From Hawksworthiomyces lignivorus (lineage: Eukaryota; Ascomycota; Sordariomycetes; Ophiostomatales; Ophiostomataceae): a stretch of DNA of 64,000 nucleotides. Below are positions 1 to 10,809 of this stretch, one piece after another. The stretch's first letter is position 1, and each line of letters starts with the position of its first letter. A program made the position numbers and the translations under genes. A model generated the notes under the pieces. That model saw nothing but the letters and a program-made list of their open reading frames with translations. It did no database searches and had not been told where the DNA came from. The stretch is taken from positions 62,001 to 126,000 of the forward strand of contig NTMA01000062.1 in the NCBI GenBank assembly GCA_002917075.1. The letters run 5' to 3'.

Positions 1-1069
1 AGAGCTCCGGACGGCCCTCTGTGTATGCCACGTAGCGTTCGAATAGCGCAACGATTGTGTCTTCGTCAACGCCGCTTCCAAACGTGCCGTCGAGGATCTT
101 TGCGCCGCCCCGCGCCTCGGAATGCTTTCCTATTTCGTTGATCTCCGGCACGGGCACGCTGGCCGTGATTGCTGCGGCGGCCTTCTCCGCCACCTCGGGC
201 GCCAGCAAAACACGAGCGGCGTCCGACTTCTCCGCTTCGGCAGACGGTCCAATGTAGAGCGCCACCAGCACAGAGATGGGCGCTCCCGCCTGTGGGCTCT
301 CGAGTGGGCTACGCGCGAACATTAGAGCAATCGCCAGCGGGGCCTTCACTGGTAGCAGTGACAACAGCGTGTGGGCGGCATCACGAATGCCAGCGCCCGC
401 GAAGATCAAGCGCCGCTGCCACACCTTGTCGCCGTCGTCCAGGGCCAGATCGCGCAGCGGGTACATGCGCAGGGTGAGAGACGTGACGACGCCGAGGCCG
501 AAGCCGGCGCCGCACAGTGCTGCGAACAGCGCGCGCTCGTCGCTATCGCTGGACGACGCGCTGATGTCATGTGCCACTCCGTCTGAGACCGTGATGACAC
601 GCGCGCGCTCTACATTGTCGGCCATGAACCCGTGCAGGCTGTTGAAAGGGTTGTTTCCGCCCCCGAGGGCGGCACCCACCACGCCAACAGAGTTGGCAAA
701 AGGCAAGGTGGTGTAGAAGCCCTTGTCGGCGAGGGCAGACAGTAGCTCGCCTGTCAGAACGCCGCCGCCGACCGTGACAGTCGAGGAAGCTTCGTTGAGC
801 AAGATGGACTTGAAGCGCTGCATATTCAGGTACAGCGTCTCCTGCGTAATGGGCACGAACGGAGCGTGGCCACCGCCGGCGACAACCACGCGGAGCTTGT
901 GTGCCTGTGCATAGCGCAGAGCTGCAGTGACGTCTTGTTCCGAGTCTGGAACCACTACGGCTTTTGGCGGGGAGATGTGAGTGTCGGACCAACGGTCAAC
1001 GTACCTACCAGTGTCGGTGATATGCACTCCACACGTCAAAGAAAAAAGACCATCGCTATGAGTCGACAT
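1..1069 (-). CDS. FAD-linked oxidase (PCMH/BBE-like), partial, cut at left edge
   Basis: An uninterrupted frame runs from ATG at 1069 to the window edge (about 356 residues, no stop), so the C-terminus lies outside. Seen: a vanillyl-alcohol-oxidase type FAD domain with RVVVAGGGHAPF (about residues 55-66), TVTVGGGVLTGEL, the segment ALGGGNNPFNSLHGFMADNV, then ALCGAGFGLGVVTSLTLRMY. This order matches berberine-bridge-type and 6-hydroxynicotine-oxidase-like flavoproteins, which oxidise small molecules with a covalently bound flavin. The GGGH histidine is at the usual histidyl-flavin site. The BBE C-terminal domain, if present, is beyond the edge. No signal peptide is evident (start MSTHSDGLFSL), suggesting an intracellular form. 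The substrate cannot be inferred. No intron is needed in the visible part. Family assignment is secure; role is unknown. Confidence 0.85.
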   Translation of the reverse strand, partial: MSTHSDGLFSLTCGVHITDTGRYVDRWSDTHISPPKAVVVPDSEQDVTAALRYAQAHKLRVVVAGGGHAPFVPITQETLYLNMQRFKSILLNEASSTVTVGGGVLTGELLSALADKGFYTTLPFANSVGVVGAALGGGNNPFNSLHGFMADNVERARVITVSDGVAHDISASSSDSDERALFAALCGAGFGLGVVTSLTLRMYPLRDLALDDGDKVWQRRLIFAGAGIRDAAHTLLSLLPVKAPLAIALMFARSPLESPQAGAPISVLVALYIGPSAEAEKSDAARVLLAPEVAEKAAAAITASVPVPEINEIGKHSEARGGAKILDGTFGSGVDEDTIVALFERYVAYTEGRPEL

Positions 1070-3057
1070 TGTGGAAGTTTTGGGAGTATTGCAAAGCACG
1101 ATGCAGACTCCAGGTAGAAGGGAAAGTATTGGGATAGAGACTGGTATATTAATACTGCCTCCGATCCACAGTAAGCAAACAGCATTGTCATACCAGCACT
1201 TTGGGAATAATTTCATTCTCCTCATTCGCCTTACCATGCACTGTCAGCTTTGCTAAGCTCTCTTAGCCTAGGCTTAGACCACGATTCTTTAGACTACAGT
1301 TTGAGAACCATCTAAAGTCCACAAATGTCCCACAAAATCAGCATCAATGCAGCTCTTGCTAGAATGATGCAAAAGTATCCGTACGTATGAAAGTTACCCT
1401 ACATTGGCGGTGAGACCAACCAGTCTCTGTGATTTGATGCAAGTGAATAATACGATAAACTATTTGTCATACTCACTTAGGTCTACCTTAAATAGTCTAG
1501 GTTAAATGCCGTAAAGCGAGTACCATGATAAAGGCGCGAATACAAGTATGAAATATGATAAACATATCAGCTATTGCGATCACGTATGGCATATATGAAT
1601 CCTTCCATGAAGTGTTCTCCGTAAGCACGAAATGCTGCACTGCATGCCTCACGTCAGCCTCATCCATTGCTTATGGCCTTCCTCATCTGCAGAAAAAAAG
1701 GCTCGCTTTCGGTACAGGATCAGAGAACTTGGTTGGTATCATTGGCCGGCCTGGGCGCCCAAAAATGACAATCTCTGTCGTATATTTTCATTTTATTCAA
1801 TACTGCAGGAGGTTGTTATCTTTATTCTCAATGGTTTATATTTCTAACTTCATTCACTCTACTAGAGCATCGCCATCGATCTCTCTATTTTAGTTTAGCT
1901 TCTTCAGTCTATTGTTTCGCAGAGGGTTACAGTTTTTCTCATTCATATGGGCTGTATCAGCTCAATACATCGCATGGACACATTATTGGACGGCGAGGAC
2001 CTATCATACTAGCCTAGATAATAAGCAGTTAGTTAAACCAATACTTCCACACCATCACTGTTGAACTTCTAAACGAAAACGACGATCTTATAATTTGCAG
2101 TGTTGGTTTAGTAAGATAGGCTCATTTCTGTCAACAGCGAATGCCGTTCGTTTGGTTGCAGTTAAAACCAACTAGGCGGGAGACTTTCTCAGCACAGCCT
2201 ACATAGCTGACAGTGCTGCGACTGCGAGACATTGCGTATACTTAGTCCGTAGGATAAGGGTCTTAGAATGAGTATAAATTCTAGCTCTCCAACAAATCTC
2301 TTCGATTTGCATGAGATTCAGTCTTGGTTATCACACGAATATGTTATTGTTATCAGAGTACCTATATTTATTTCTTTTGTCTTACCAATCTTTTATACTT
2401 CTTCCGCAATTCTAAATCTTTTATCTTGAATATTGCTAAGACGAACGACAGAACTATGGTTCGCACCTGAAATGTAAAGGTTGGCGTAGACAAATGACAC
2501 TGGAACGCCAAGAAGTCTATAGCCCTTTGTACGAAAGACCAAAGAGGGAGAACAGAAAGCCAAACGAAAAAGCAACCGCGACGCCTTCAAGCCCCTCTTC
2601 TACGTCAATAGTCATACCATGACCAATAGATGCACATGGCCCCTAGGTGCATGGGTCGCCCGTTCATCTTCCTGTCCTGTCGTAACCTCCCCAGTTTGGC
2701 CTGCGGCTGGGCTCAAGCCACCTCGTCGCCATTGACCCGTAGCAATTTCATTTCATTTCATTTTGTTTTTCTTCATCATTAAATCTCATGTAGAGATTGT
2801 TCTTAGTCTTTTAGTTCCTGGATCTGCTGTCTGAAGTCAGAAAGCGGAAACGAAATTCAAAAGTCTAAATGCTTTATGAGATGTAATTTTATTAAATTTT
2901 ATAGTTTTAAATGTGACAGTATAGTCACAATTTTTCCAATAGCGTAAATGTTATATCCTGTTAGTAACATGCACCATTCTATCACCATTGTCCTCTATCG
3001 ATATGCTGCTGTCATCTTGTCTCGTGAATATTGTGCACTGAGGCGAACTTGTTCTGC
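1070..3057. other. AT-rich intergenic region, no gene seen
   Basis: About 2 kb between the divergent-facing start of the FAD oxidase and the 3' end of the NLR gene. It is AT-rich with only short non-conserved frames. A short TTTCA run lies near 2750. The likely promoter of the FAD oxidase is just above 1070. Nothing else is recognised. Confidence 0.6.
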
Positions 3058-6000
3058 TTAAGACCTCGTCTCACGCTTCCACGTAACCAAAGTTATCAAA
3101 TTAGACAGTGCGTCTGGATGCTTTGTGCCAAGAACCTTCAGCTGAGCCCGAACACAGTCCTCTAACAATGCCTTGGCCTCATCATCGCGATGTCGACTCT
3201 TTAAGGTCCTAGCTAAGTGGGCCATGCTGGCCAGTGTGTTAGGATGTACTTTACCAAGTTGGCTTTTGAAGGCTTCCACCACTTGCTTCTGTAACTCCTC
3301 GGCCTTCTTTAAATAGCCCAGCTTAAAGTATAAGGACGCTAGGTTAATTATTCCGACCAAAGTGGTGGGGTGCGACGCCCCGAGCACAATCTTACTAGTC
3401 TCTATCACTTCCATTAACAACTTCTTGGCCTCTTTCCACCGGCCTTGGCTATTGTACGTCGACGCTAGGTTGGCCATAGTAGTCAACGTGTCGGGATGTG
3501 ATGTCCCGAACACAGTCTTGCCAGTCTCCATCACTTCCATAGACAGCTTCTCGGCCTCCTTCCACCGGCCTTGGTTGTTGTATATCAACGCCAAGTTGTT
3601 CATGCTGGTCAACGTGTCGGGATGCAACGCTCCTAACAGAGTCTTGTAAGTCTCCATCAGTTCTGTAAGTAGCTTCTCGGCTTCCTCCCACCAGCCTTGG
3701 CTGTTGTACGTCAACGCCAGGTTATTTATGCTGGTCAACGTGTCGGGATGCGATGCTCCGAGCACAGTCTTTTGAGTCTCCATCACTTCCATAAACAGCT
3801 CCGCGGCCTCCTTCCAGCGGCCTTGACTGTTGTATGTCGATGCCAGGTTATTCATGTTGGATAACGTGGTGGGATGTGATGCCCCGAGCACAGTCTTTCG
3901 AGTCTCTATCACATCCACAAACAGATCCTCGGCCTCTTCCCACCGGCCCTGTTTGATATATGTCGATGCCAGGTTATTCATGCTGGTCAACGTGGAAGAA
4001 TGCGATTCCCCGAGCACAGTCTTGCGAATCTCTACCACATCCATAAACAGCTCCTCGGCCTCTTTCCACCGGCCTTGTTTGATATATGTCGATGCCAGGT
4101 TATTCATGCTGGTCAACGTGTCGGGATGCGATGCCCCAAGCACAGTCTTGTAAGTCTCCGTCACTTTTATATATAGCTTCTCGGCCTCTTCCCAACGCCC
4201 CATGTTTTTAAGTACTTCGGCATACAGTGACCTGCTTAGCAAAGTTAACTCATCATCTTTTATAGACCTTTTCTCGAAAGCCTCATTTGCTTTAAAAACC
4301 ATCTGCTCTGCAATGTCGTATCTGCCTTGCAAAACTGCATAATATCCCCCATTGTATAAAATTATCGCCCATATATCCTCTAAACTTCTCTGGGCTGGCC
4401 GATAATCAATGGCCACCTCTGCGTGCGCAAAGAGCTTTTGACATGTCACCCAGTTATTATAGCTTGGTGGTGGGAACGACACTGCAATAAGCGTCACATA
4501 CAGCTGCTTAAATTTGTCCTCCTCCTCATGCGTCTCCAGCCACTTCCTTGTCGATAGCTGCACAAGGCTATGCATTTCGAACACATTGCCTTCCTCGTTA
4601 GCGGTAACAAGACAGAAATCTCTCAGCATCTGCACGTCATCTTCGAACCCGTCATCTGTCTCGTCCTTTCTGCTCTTTGTATCTAGTGTTTTCAGCTTCT
4701 CGGCGGTGGTCTCTAGCGTTCCTCCTCCTTCGTCTACTTCCGTTGCCACCTTGGGGAGTATCTTCACAATATATCGCTGATCTTTTCGCCTCACTCGTGA
4801 GGCGAAAACGGCTGCCTCAAGCAATTTAGAAGGCTTTAGGAGTGTCTCCGGGATTCCTTGTCGATCAAAATAGCTCATCACCGAGAGTAGGTTGGCTGCA
4901 GAAAGCCTCTTGGAACGTATGTGTTCAAACGAGATCCACCAAGTCAAGAAGATTGCGTTCGCCGCGCTGCCATCTCTTCGTAGATCGCCAACATCACGCT
5001 GCAGGAGTCCGGCCCTCATTTGCTCACTTTTCTGAAATTCGGCTAAGTATGTCTCGACTGAGCTTCGCGGCCTCCTTGATTGTATATATGCGGCTGCCTG
5101 AGAAATAGCTAGCGGAACGTAGTCTAGCGCCCGAACCAGTTCGCCTCCTTTCTTGACATCTGTGAGTACCCCTACTTTCTTCTCCAGAAGCGAAAGCGCC
5201 TCAGTTTCTGTCATTGACCCGATTTCGATCACATCTTCGTAATTGTAAGTCAGCTTCCTAGCCAAGTTCTTATCGCGTGTTGTGATAATGATAGATCCGT
5301 TTCTGCTCTGCGGCAGGTATGTGTATAATGGCTTGTCATGTGGGCCACCTCCATTCGAGCCGTAGAATATGTCTTCATCATCTGCGCTGTCGAGGATCAT
5401 AACCCATTTACCGTTTCGTTCATTGGACAGCCAATCATACACAAGCTGTAGTATGTCGACATGGGGCTCCATCCTGCCATGCAGCTTGACGGCTTTAGCA
5501 ATCGCATGAAATCCATCTTCGATGCGTGCCTGTTTACCAGCATAAACCCAGAACACCCATTTGTTTGGTATACTATCCCAAAACCACCAATTTTTAGTTG
5601 TCTCCTCGGCGATTTGGTGCGCAAATGCAATCGCCAGTTGTGATTTACTGTTTCCATTAGCACAATCCATTCTCCGTATCGTATTCGAAGTAACACGCAC
5701 CCAACTCCGCCAAAACCAGCGAGTGCAACACGAGCGCCTGGCTTGGAACACCGCTGGTAGATTTGGTGGAGAATATCTCCGCGGTTGACGAAATCGTCGT
5801 CACGGCGGAAGGGAATCGTCGCGAATGGCTTCGGCGTTAGTTCTCTACTAGTCAGATCTTCTCGGTGGCCTGAACATGAGACGTTAGTCAACTGGCAACT
5901 GTATCAAACCCTAGAATAGCTGTGCTAACTGTCTTAAAATCACGAAAGGATACAAGGAATCAGCTTAAAGAAGAAATTGCATTCTCGCTTAACAGCTATT

Positions 6001-6646
6001 AACTCATACCCTGTTGTGTCACTGGACCAAAATATGCCGTGCCGGAGCCGGCGTAGTTATTTTGACTGCCTACAATCATATCTCGTTCAACATAATTGAT
6101 GTTGCCGGTGCCATGATGGCTGAAATTTCTAGAAGAGTCCTCTTCTGGAAGTGAACGCGGTATGACTGATAGTTCCCTAATGGCCCCAGCCAACTCATCC
6201 AGTTTTGCTTGGGCGGCCGCTTTGATTCCTTGATTCCCAGCCAAGAGTTGTATGTCCTCCAATATCTCCTTCATCAATGATTCCACTAGAGTTCCCTTGC
6301 CCATAGCGCGCACCACATTTCGATAGCGCTGAAGTCTCGAAGACTCTGGAGGAGAGGCAACTTGTAGAAAAATTCTCTCCAAGCTGTCAACCTTCTTCTT
6401 GCAGCCTTCCACGGTAGGCTTCATCACTTCAAGGAACTCTTCACTGTTTGAAGGTTGACTCATATATGTTTCAGCATCTCGCAGAGTGTCGCGTGCGAGC
6501 GGGAGTCTTCTTGCAACAGAGTGGAAAGCTGCCGGAAGGCCCTTTGCATCTTTTATATCCTTATGGATAGCCTGTATGGTTTCAAGGATCGATATTATGC
6601 CTGAGACCAAACCGACAATGGTGGCAACTTCAGCGACACCAGACAT
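3058..6646 (-). CDS. SesA - NB-ARC - TPR NOD-like receptor
   Basis: Three exons: 6646-6010, 5869-5701 and 5647-3058, giving 1131 aa in one exact frame. Intron 1 (6009-5870) begins GTATGAGT and has a TGACTAACG branch. Intron 2 (5700-5648) begins GTGCGT and splits the P-loop codon, restoring GFGGVGKSQLA (about residues 264-274). Residues 1-150 are a SesA-type N-terminal domain (MSGVAEVATIVGLVSGI). Residues 170-212 are Gly/Asn-rich with GTGNIN, GSQNNY and GSGTAYFG, resembling linkers or amyloid-type motifs of fungal NLRs. The NB-ARC follows, with a Walker B region (KWVMILDSADD) and a GSIIITTRD motif. From about 745 onward there are at least nine 42-residue TPRs of the kinesin-light-chain type. 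The family is linked to non-self recognition, heterokaryon incompatibility and regulated cell death; the trigger of this member is unknown. A start at 5751 or 5891 would delete the effector domain and P-loop. Confidence 0.85.
3437..4200 (-). repeat. 126-bp tandem repeats encoding TPR units
   Basis: The segment CCACCGGCCTTGG and close variants recur at 3436, 3562, 3688, 3814, 3940 and 4066, an exact 126-bp period equal to 42 residues. The encoded units share the pattern RWxEAExL...ETxKTVLGASHPDTL. Similarity is visible at the nucleotide level, which suggests unit turnover by recombination or conversion. Confidence 0.85.
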
Positions 6647-8731
6647 GTTGACGTCGCTGGAAATCGAATAGTTCGTGGATGATACAATGCGAAATCTTTG
6701 AAGAATGTGACTTTTTATTTAGTTTCTTGCCTTATTCTTCAGGAATGGCTCCTCACCCACTGAATAGAAAGTATACTTGAGATTTAATGAACCTGAAAGT
6801 AAAGAGACCGGTGAGAAATCTTGGATGGATGTACAGGAAAACTAATCATTCACTGGGAGAGCAAAGCTCTTTGTTGTAATTTTAACTCATATGCTGTCGG
6901 CTAGCAGTGGTGAGGCTGGGCCTTGGTGAGTTCTTAGTTACCGATCCAGATTGTCTTGTAGGATTTTGGTCATGGACAACTCAACTAACCAACATTCTGC
7001 CATGATATACCACAAAAGGATAGCCTGCCATCCAGCTGCCCAACTCGTCAGCTGGTCACTATAACATCTTATCTTGGCATATTGGACTCAATCCGTCTCC
7101 TGAAATTTATTTCAATGGCTAGCGCAAAGTCTCTATCACTGTTGCTGCAGGGCGTCCATGCAGGGACAAGTGGCCTGTGAAGTCACTGCGTTTTACGATT
7201 GGTTCATTCTCAGTCTAACTACAAGTTGGGTACCTTGAAAGTTGTGTATCTTGAAAGTAAAGGGAAATGCTTGCCATACCAAACGTTTCGGAATAGGCAC
7301 ACTTGGAACAGGGCTAGTAATGATGCAAATCCGTGACAGCCTAGCCAATGGGCTAATAGCCCCTTTGCATTGGCCTTTCATATTACTAGGCCCAACCCGT
7401 TAGCAAGACTATACCGGTCATGAAAGAGATAATGTAAGAAATATCACATATATATGTTTTCTAACTATATTCTGCTTTCATTTCGTACACAAAACGACAC
7501 AGGCCAATATTGGTCTAGGCTTAATCTGCTGCCTATCACTTGACCCCATACCATAACTGCACTATTGTCTCAATTACTCCACGTCAACAATCGCCAACGC
7601 CATGCCGACTTTGTCGGCCAATCAAATTCATGGGGAACAAGGATAATTTAGTGAGGCGAAAAGTGCAGAATCAAAAGTACCAGTGTCATCAACTCAGCGG
7701 TGGATGTCTCTAAAAGAAAGGGTTTGCTCCGCCCTTTGCACAGGCTTCAAAGTATATTTTACAAGAAAGCACCGCTAGTGATACAATATGTGTTGAAGAA
7801 TCGATGCTAGCCTTTTTAGATCCCTGGTGTCCCCTCAGTGTACTTGCAAGCTTGCTGTCCGGCCTCTCGAACCCCTTCCCAAACCATACGACTCTCGAAG
7901 CAGACTTCAGTGAATTAGTTGTTACGCAGCAGAAAAAGTTGCACTTTTATTATATCTAAAATTTTAAAACGTCACAGTCAGCGCGTTATTCCATATGCCC
8001 GTAATAGACTTGTTGGTCTAGAAGTTTAACAAATCGGTAATTATCTGCTACCTCTCGCAGCTTGGCTGCCTTTTTGGTTCCAGTAAAGGAAACGAACATG
8101 AAAGCATTGGAAAATTGAATAGGTCTTGTTTATTTGGTGTACAATGATGGGCCATCAGAGTACCCTTTGATGCATTTGCTAACCGCTGCTTCAAGTACAT
8201 AAGTTAGATAAGGGCTGAACAGTAACAATCAAAAGAAGAACTTTTTACTACTGAAGAACAGTGAAAAGATGACAGGGGAGAATAAATAGCACGGAATAGG
8301 AGGTTAGAAAGCTAGTCCTAAAAAAAGAATACAGACAATTGCAATGGCAAATTAATTTCGCTTACGCCGGTTATGTGACTGCACAAAATTCGATAACTGG
8401 ATTGAGAGAATCACTAGCACTGAGTCGGTTTCTCAAAGGCGACATGTATATTGATAAGACAATTGTGTCACAACTTGGCGCTTGACAAACATAGATCTGA
8501 ACAGGTGTAATTCTATGCTAAAACAAACGGAATAAAAATTATAAAGAAACCATTATTAACAATAAGCTGTAAAAGGACCTGCGACAGTAGAACTAATTAG
8601 AAACTTTGAACGACAGACACGGCGGCTAATTTTGTTAAAATAAAACTTTCTTTCCAATAATGTCACTACTCCTTTCGATATGACCAACCCTTCTCTTCAA
8701 AGGCGCATTATGGATATATCAACCCCGTACC
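6647..8731. other. AT-rich intergenic region
   Basis: About 2.1 kb between the NLR start and the 3' end of the secreted-protein gene. Frames are short and show no recognisable domains. The first 150 bp above 6646 is the probable NLR promoter. No repeat or RNA gene was recognised. Confidence 0.6.
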
Positions 8732-9362
8732 TCAGTCATGCTTATAAGGCGGATCCGGTACGAGACCAGGTGGCAGAGTGAAAGAGGTGGAGACAGGTTG
8801 AGTTTCAGAGACTGTGTTCGCAGATTGGGTTATGGTAGCAAAGGTGGTAGATTTGATTGGCTCATCCGGAACCAAAGTGGTCTTGGCTCCTCCTGATGTT
8901 GCCGTAGCTTGTGCTGTGGGACTCTGCACATTGCCGATCGCCAATGAATAAGGACGGCATAAAGCCCAATCTGCAGGTAGACCACTATCGTCGACAAGTT
9001 ATTAGTGTTTGCGGAGTAGTTGTTATGGCTTCGCCCAACGATATCATTCCTCTTGTCATTCTTGCCGTCAGTGGGATGAGAGATAGCTTACTCGCCGATC
9101 TTCCAGCAGTACGAATCCGAGGGACATGGCGTGCCATCCCAAATTGGTCCAGAGCCTGGATTATTAGCGCGACTTCAACGAGCACTACGGACCAACTCTC
9201 TTTGGACTTACAGGGACGAAAATCAGGAAGACCCCAGGGAGGGTGCTTAGGATCAACCCACCCCGGAAGCTGTCCGCCTTTGACTCCAGGATAATCCTGG
9301 CCCCAAGCCACTGGCAGCCCTGCCGCAAGGAGAGCTTGCCAGAACGTAAAACTTTTCACCAT
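8732..9362 (-). CDS. small secreted cysteine-containing protein (hypothetical)
   Basis: Proposed exons 9362-9212, 9155-9092 and 8984-8732 give 155 aa. Intron 1 (56 nt) starts GTAAGT with branch GCTAATAA. Intron 2 (107 nt) starts GTAAGC with branch CACTAATAA and acceptor GATAG. Phases join exactly. The N-terminus MVKSFTFWQALLAAGLPVAWG looks like a signal peptide. The mature part is Pro/Gly-rich, then has four cysteines in a short block (FRPCSGPIWDGTPCPSD, SYCWKIGD, ALCRPYSL), then a Thr/Ser-rich tail ending in YKHD. The layout resembles small secreted or effector-like proteins, but no named family (LysM, CFEM, hydrophobin) fits. Function is unknown. The Thr/Ser-rich tail may be O-glycosylated (inference). 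Confidence 0.65.
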
Positions 9363-10093
9363 TTCAGAGACGAGCAGATGAATTTCAACTTAGCTGGCAG
9401 AGAGAAGTCGTTGAGACTTATGTGGTATGGACGAGAGCGAAGCGTTTTCTTTTCGAAAAGTTCTTATCTATGTGGGGAGATGCCCTTTTTAGGTGGTCTG
9501 TATTGCAGGCGAAAAAACCGGGAGACAATAAACTGACAAACACATTTCTTGGACTCCCTTCATCATTTTGTCCGGCGCACTTAATTTGGCTATTCGTTCT
9601 CTGGTATTAACATTCGACGAATATCTATAATTCTCAGGCAACTACCGGAGAGCAGTTGGTGTTGACAGGGGAACGGACGTACGGCGGCGTAAGGGAGATT
9701 CGGGTAAATGTCCCATGTAAAACAGGCAATATCAGAGTATACCCATTGCCTGCAGGATTTTTGCGCATCGCTTCTTAACTTTTAGCTACAGTAATAGATA
9801 ACAATTGGCGTGATCCCGAGCGATTGTTATAGTTGATTGAATTCACGGCCAGCTTAGCGGAGTAGACAACCCAGTTTCCTGGTATGCTATTTGAGCCGGG
9901 ATCAGGCCTGTTCAAGTACCGCTCCGAATGTCACACTGAGATACTTATACGATTTATTCCCCGTTCCCATTTCTTTTACTAATTGACACCTTTTTATCTG
10001 ACAACAATATAAGTCGCAGGGGTGACAGCCTAATATGAGCGTGAGCTCGCTTATCGAAAACTTGTTCTTTAAGATGCAAAAAGGTAAAAATAA
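9363..10093. other. intergenic region
   Basis: Upstream region of the secreted-protein gene, running to a tRNA-like gene. No coding or repeat structure was recognised. Confidence 0.5.
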
Positions 10094-10192
10094 TGGGATC
10101 GGTGAGGCTCGTCACGACCTTAGGATATAAGTTAGGTTAACCCAGCTTTCAAGCTATGAGACCTACACGCTAGCCAACTGCGCCACGATCCC
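10094..10192 (-). tRNA. tRNA-Met(CAT)-like gene with intron and shortened T-arm
   Basis: Read on the minus strand: acceptor GGGATCG at 10192-10186 pairs with CGATCCC at the 3' end. D-arm GGCGCAGTTGGCTAGCG is present, then TAGG-T-CTCATA with anticodon CAT. An intron-like insert of about 25 nt follows, then ATCCTA closing the anticodon stem. The T-arm reads GTGACGAGCCTCAC, about three bases shorter than a normal GTGAGTTCGAGCCTCAC arm, so the TTC of the conserved loop is missing. It is therefore either a recent tRNA pseudogene or carries a sequencing deletion. Elongator Met identity rests on the CAT anticodon. Confidence 0.7.
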
Positions 10193-10809
10193 ACTAATGG
10201 TACGTTGTTAATACCACTTCCTCTTCTTAAGACCAGTCGCTGTATTTTGCATGGGCCCACTGAGTCTTGATGTTTTGTCTTCGAAAACTCGAAACGAAGA
10301 AAATCAAATAAGAAAATCAAATAAGAGGAAAGGAAGCCTGTAGTACAGAATGTTATCTGTTTACTCACTGGCTCGATCAGAGCACTTGAGTCTTCTCTGG
10401 ACGCTGTGGCGCTGAAGCTGATGACACACGGCGCAGCAAAGTGCTACGAACTGTTTGATCCTATCACGAAAGAAATACATTAAAGCAACGCTTAGAACGT
10501 ACGAAGGATTAAGAGGTGACTCTGCCTGTTGTTTATGTTTTTATTTTCAGTCGCAAGGTGAGGGCTTTTCGTTCATCCCATCAATTGAATTTAGCGTATC
10601 AAAGTCATACTTTATATCGATGTAGGCACGATTACGCGAGTTTGCTCTCATAAATGTTCAACACGACCATTTCTTTTTGCTAGCTCAAATTACTTTTTTT
10701 AAACCAATGTCTATGCTGAAATATGATACAAGGCTCTTGTGCTTCCATCCTGGACGATCCTTTTTTTTTTTCTCTACACTACCTGCGAAGGAAATTTTTT
10801 TTTTTTTCT
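10193..10809. other. intergenic region with T-rich 3' flank of the reductase gene
   Basis: About 600 bp between the tRNA-like gene and the stop codon of the Lys2-like gene. T-runs at about 10762-10772 and 10795-10808 lie just past the stop. No gene seen. Confidence 0.5.

Noticed and set aside
1555..1893. 112-codon plus-strand frame
   Set aside because: AT-rich spacer, no recognisable motif, no promoter or intron signals.
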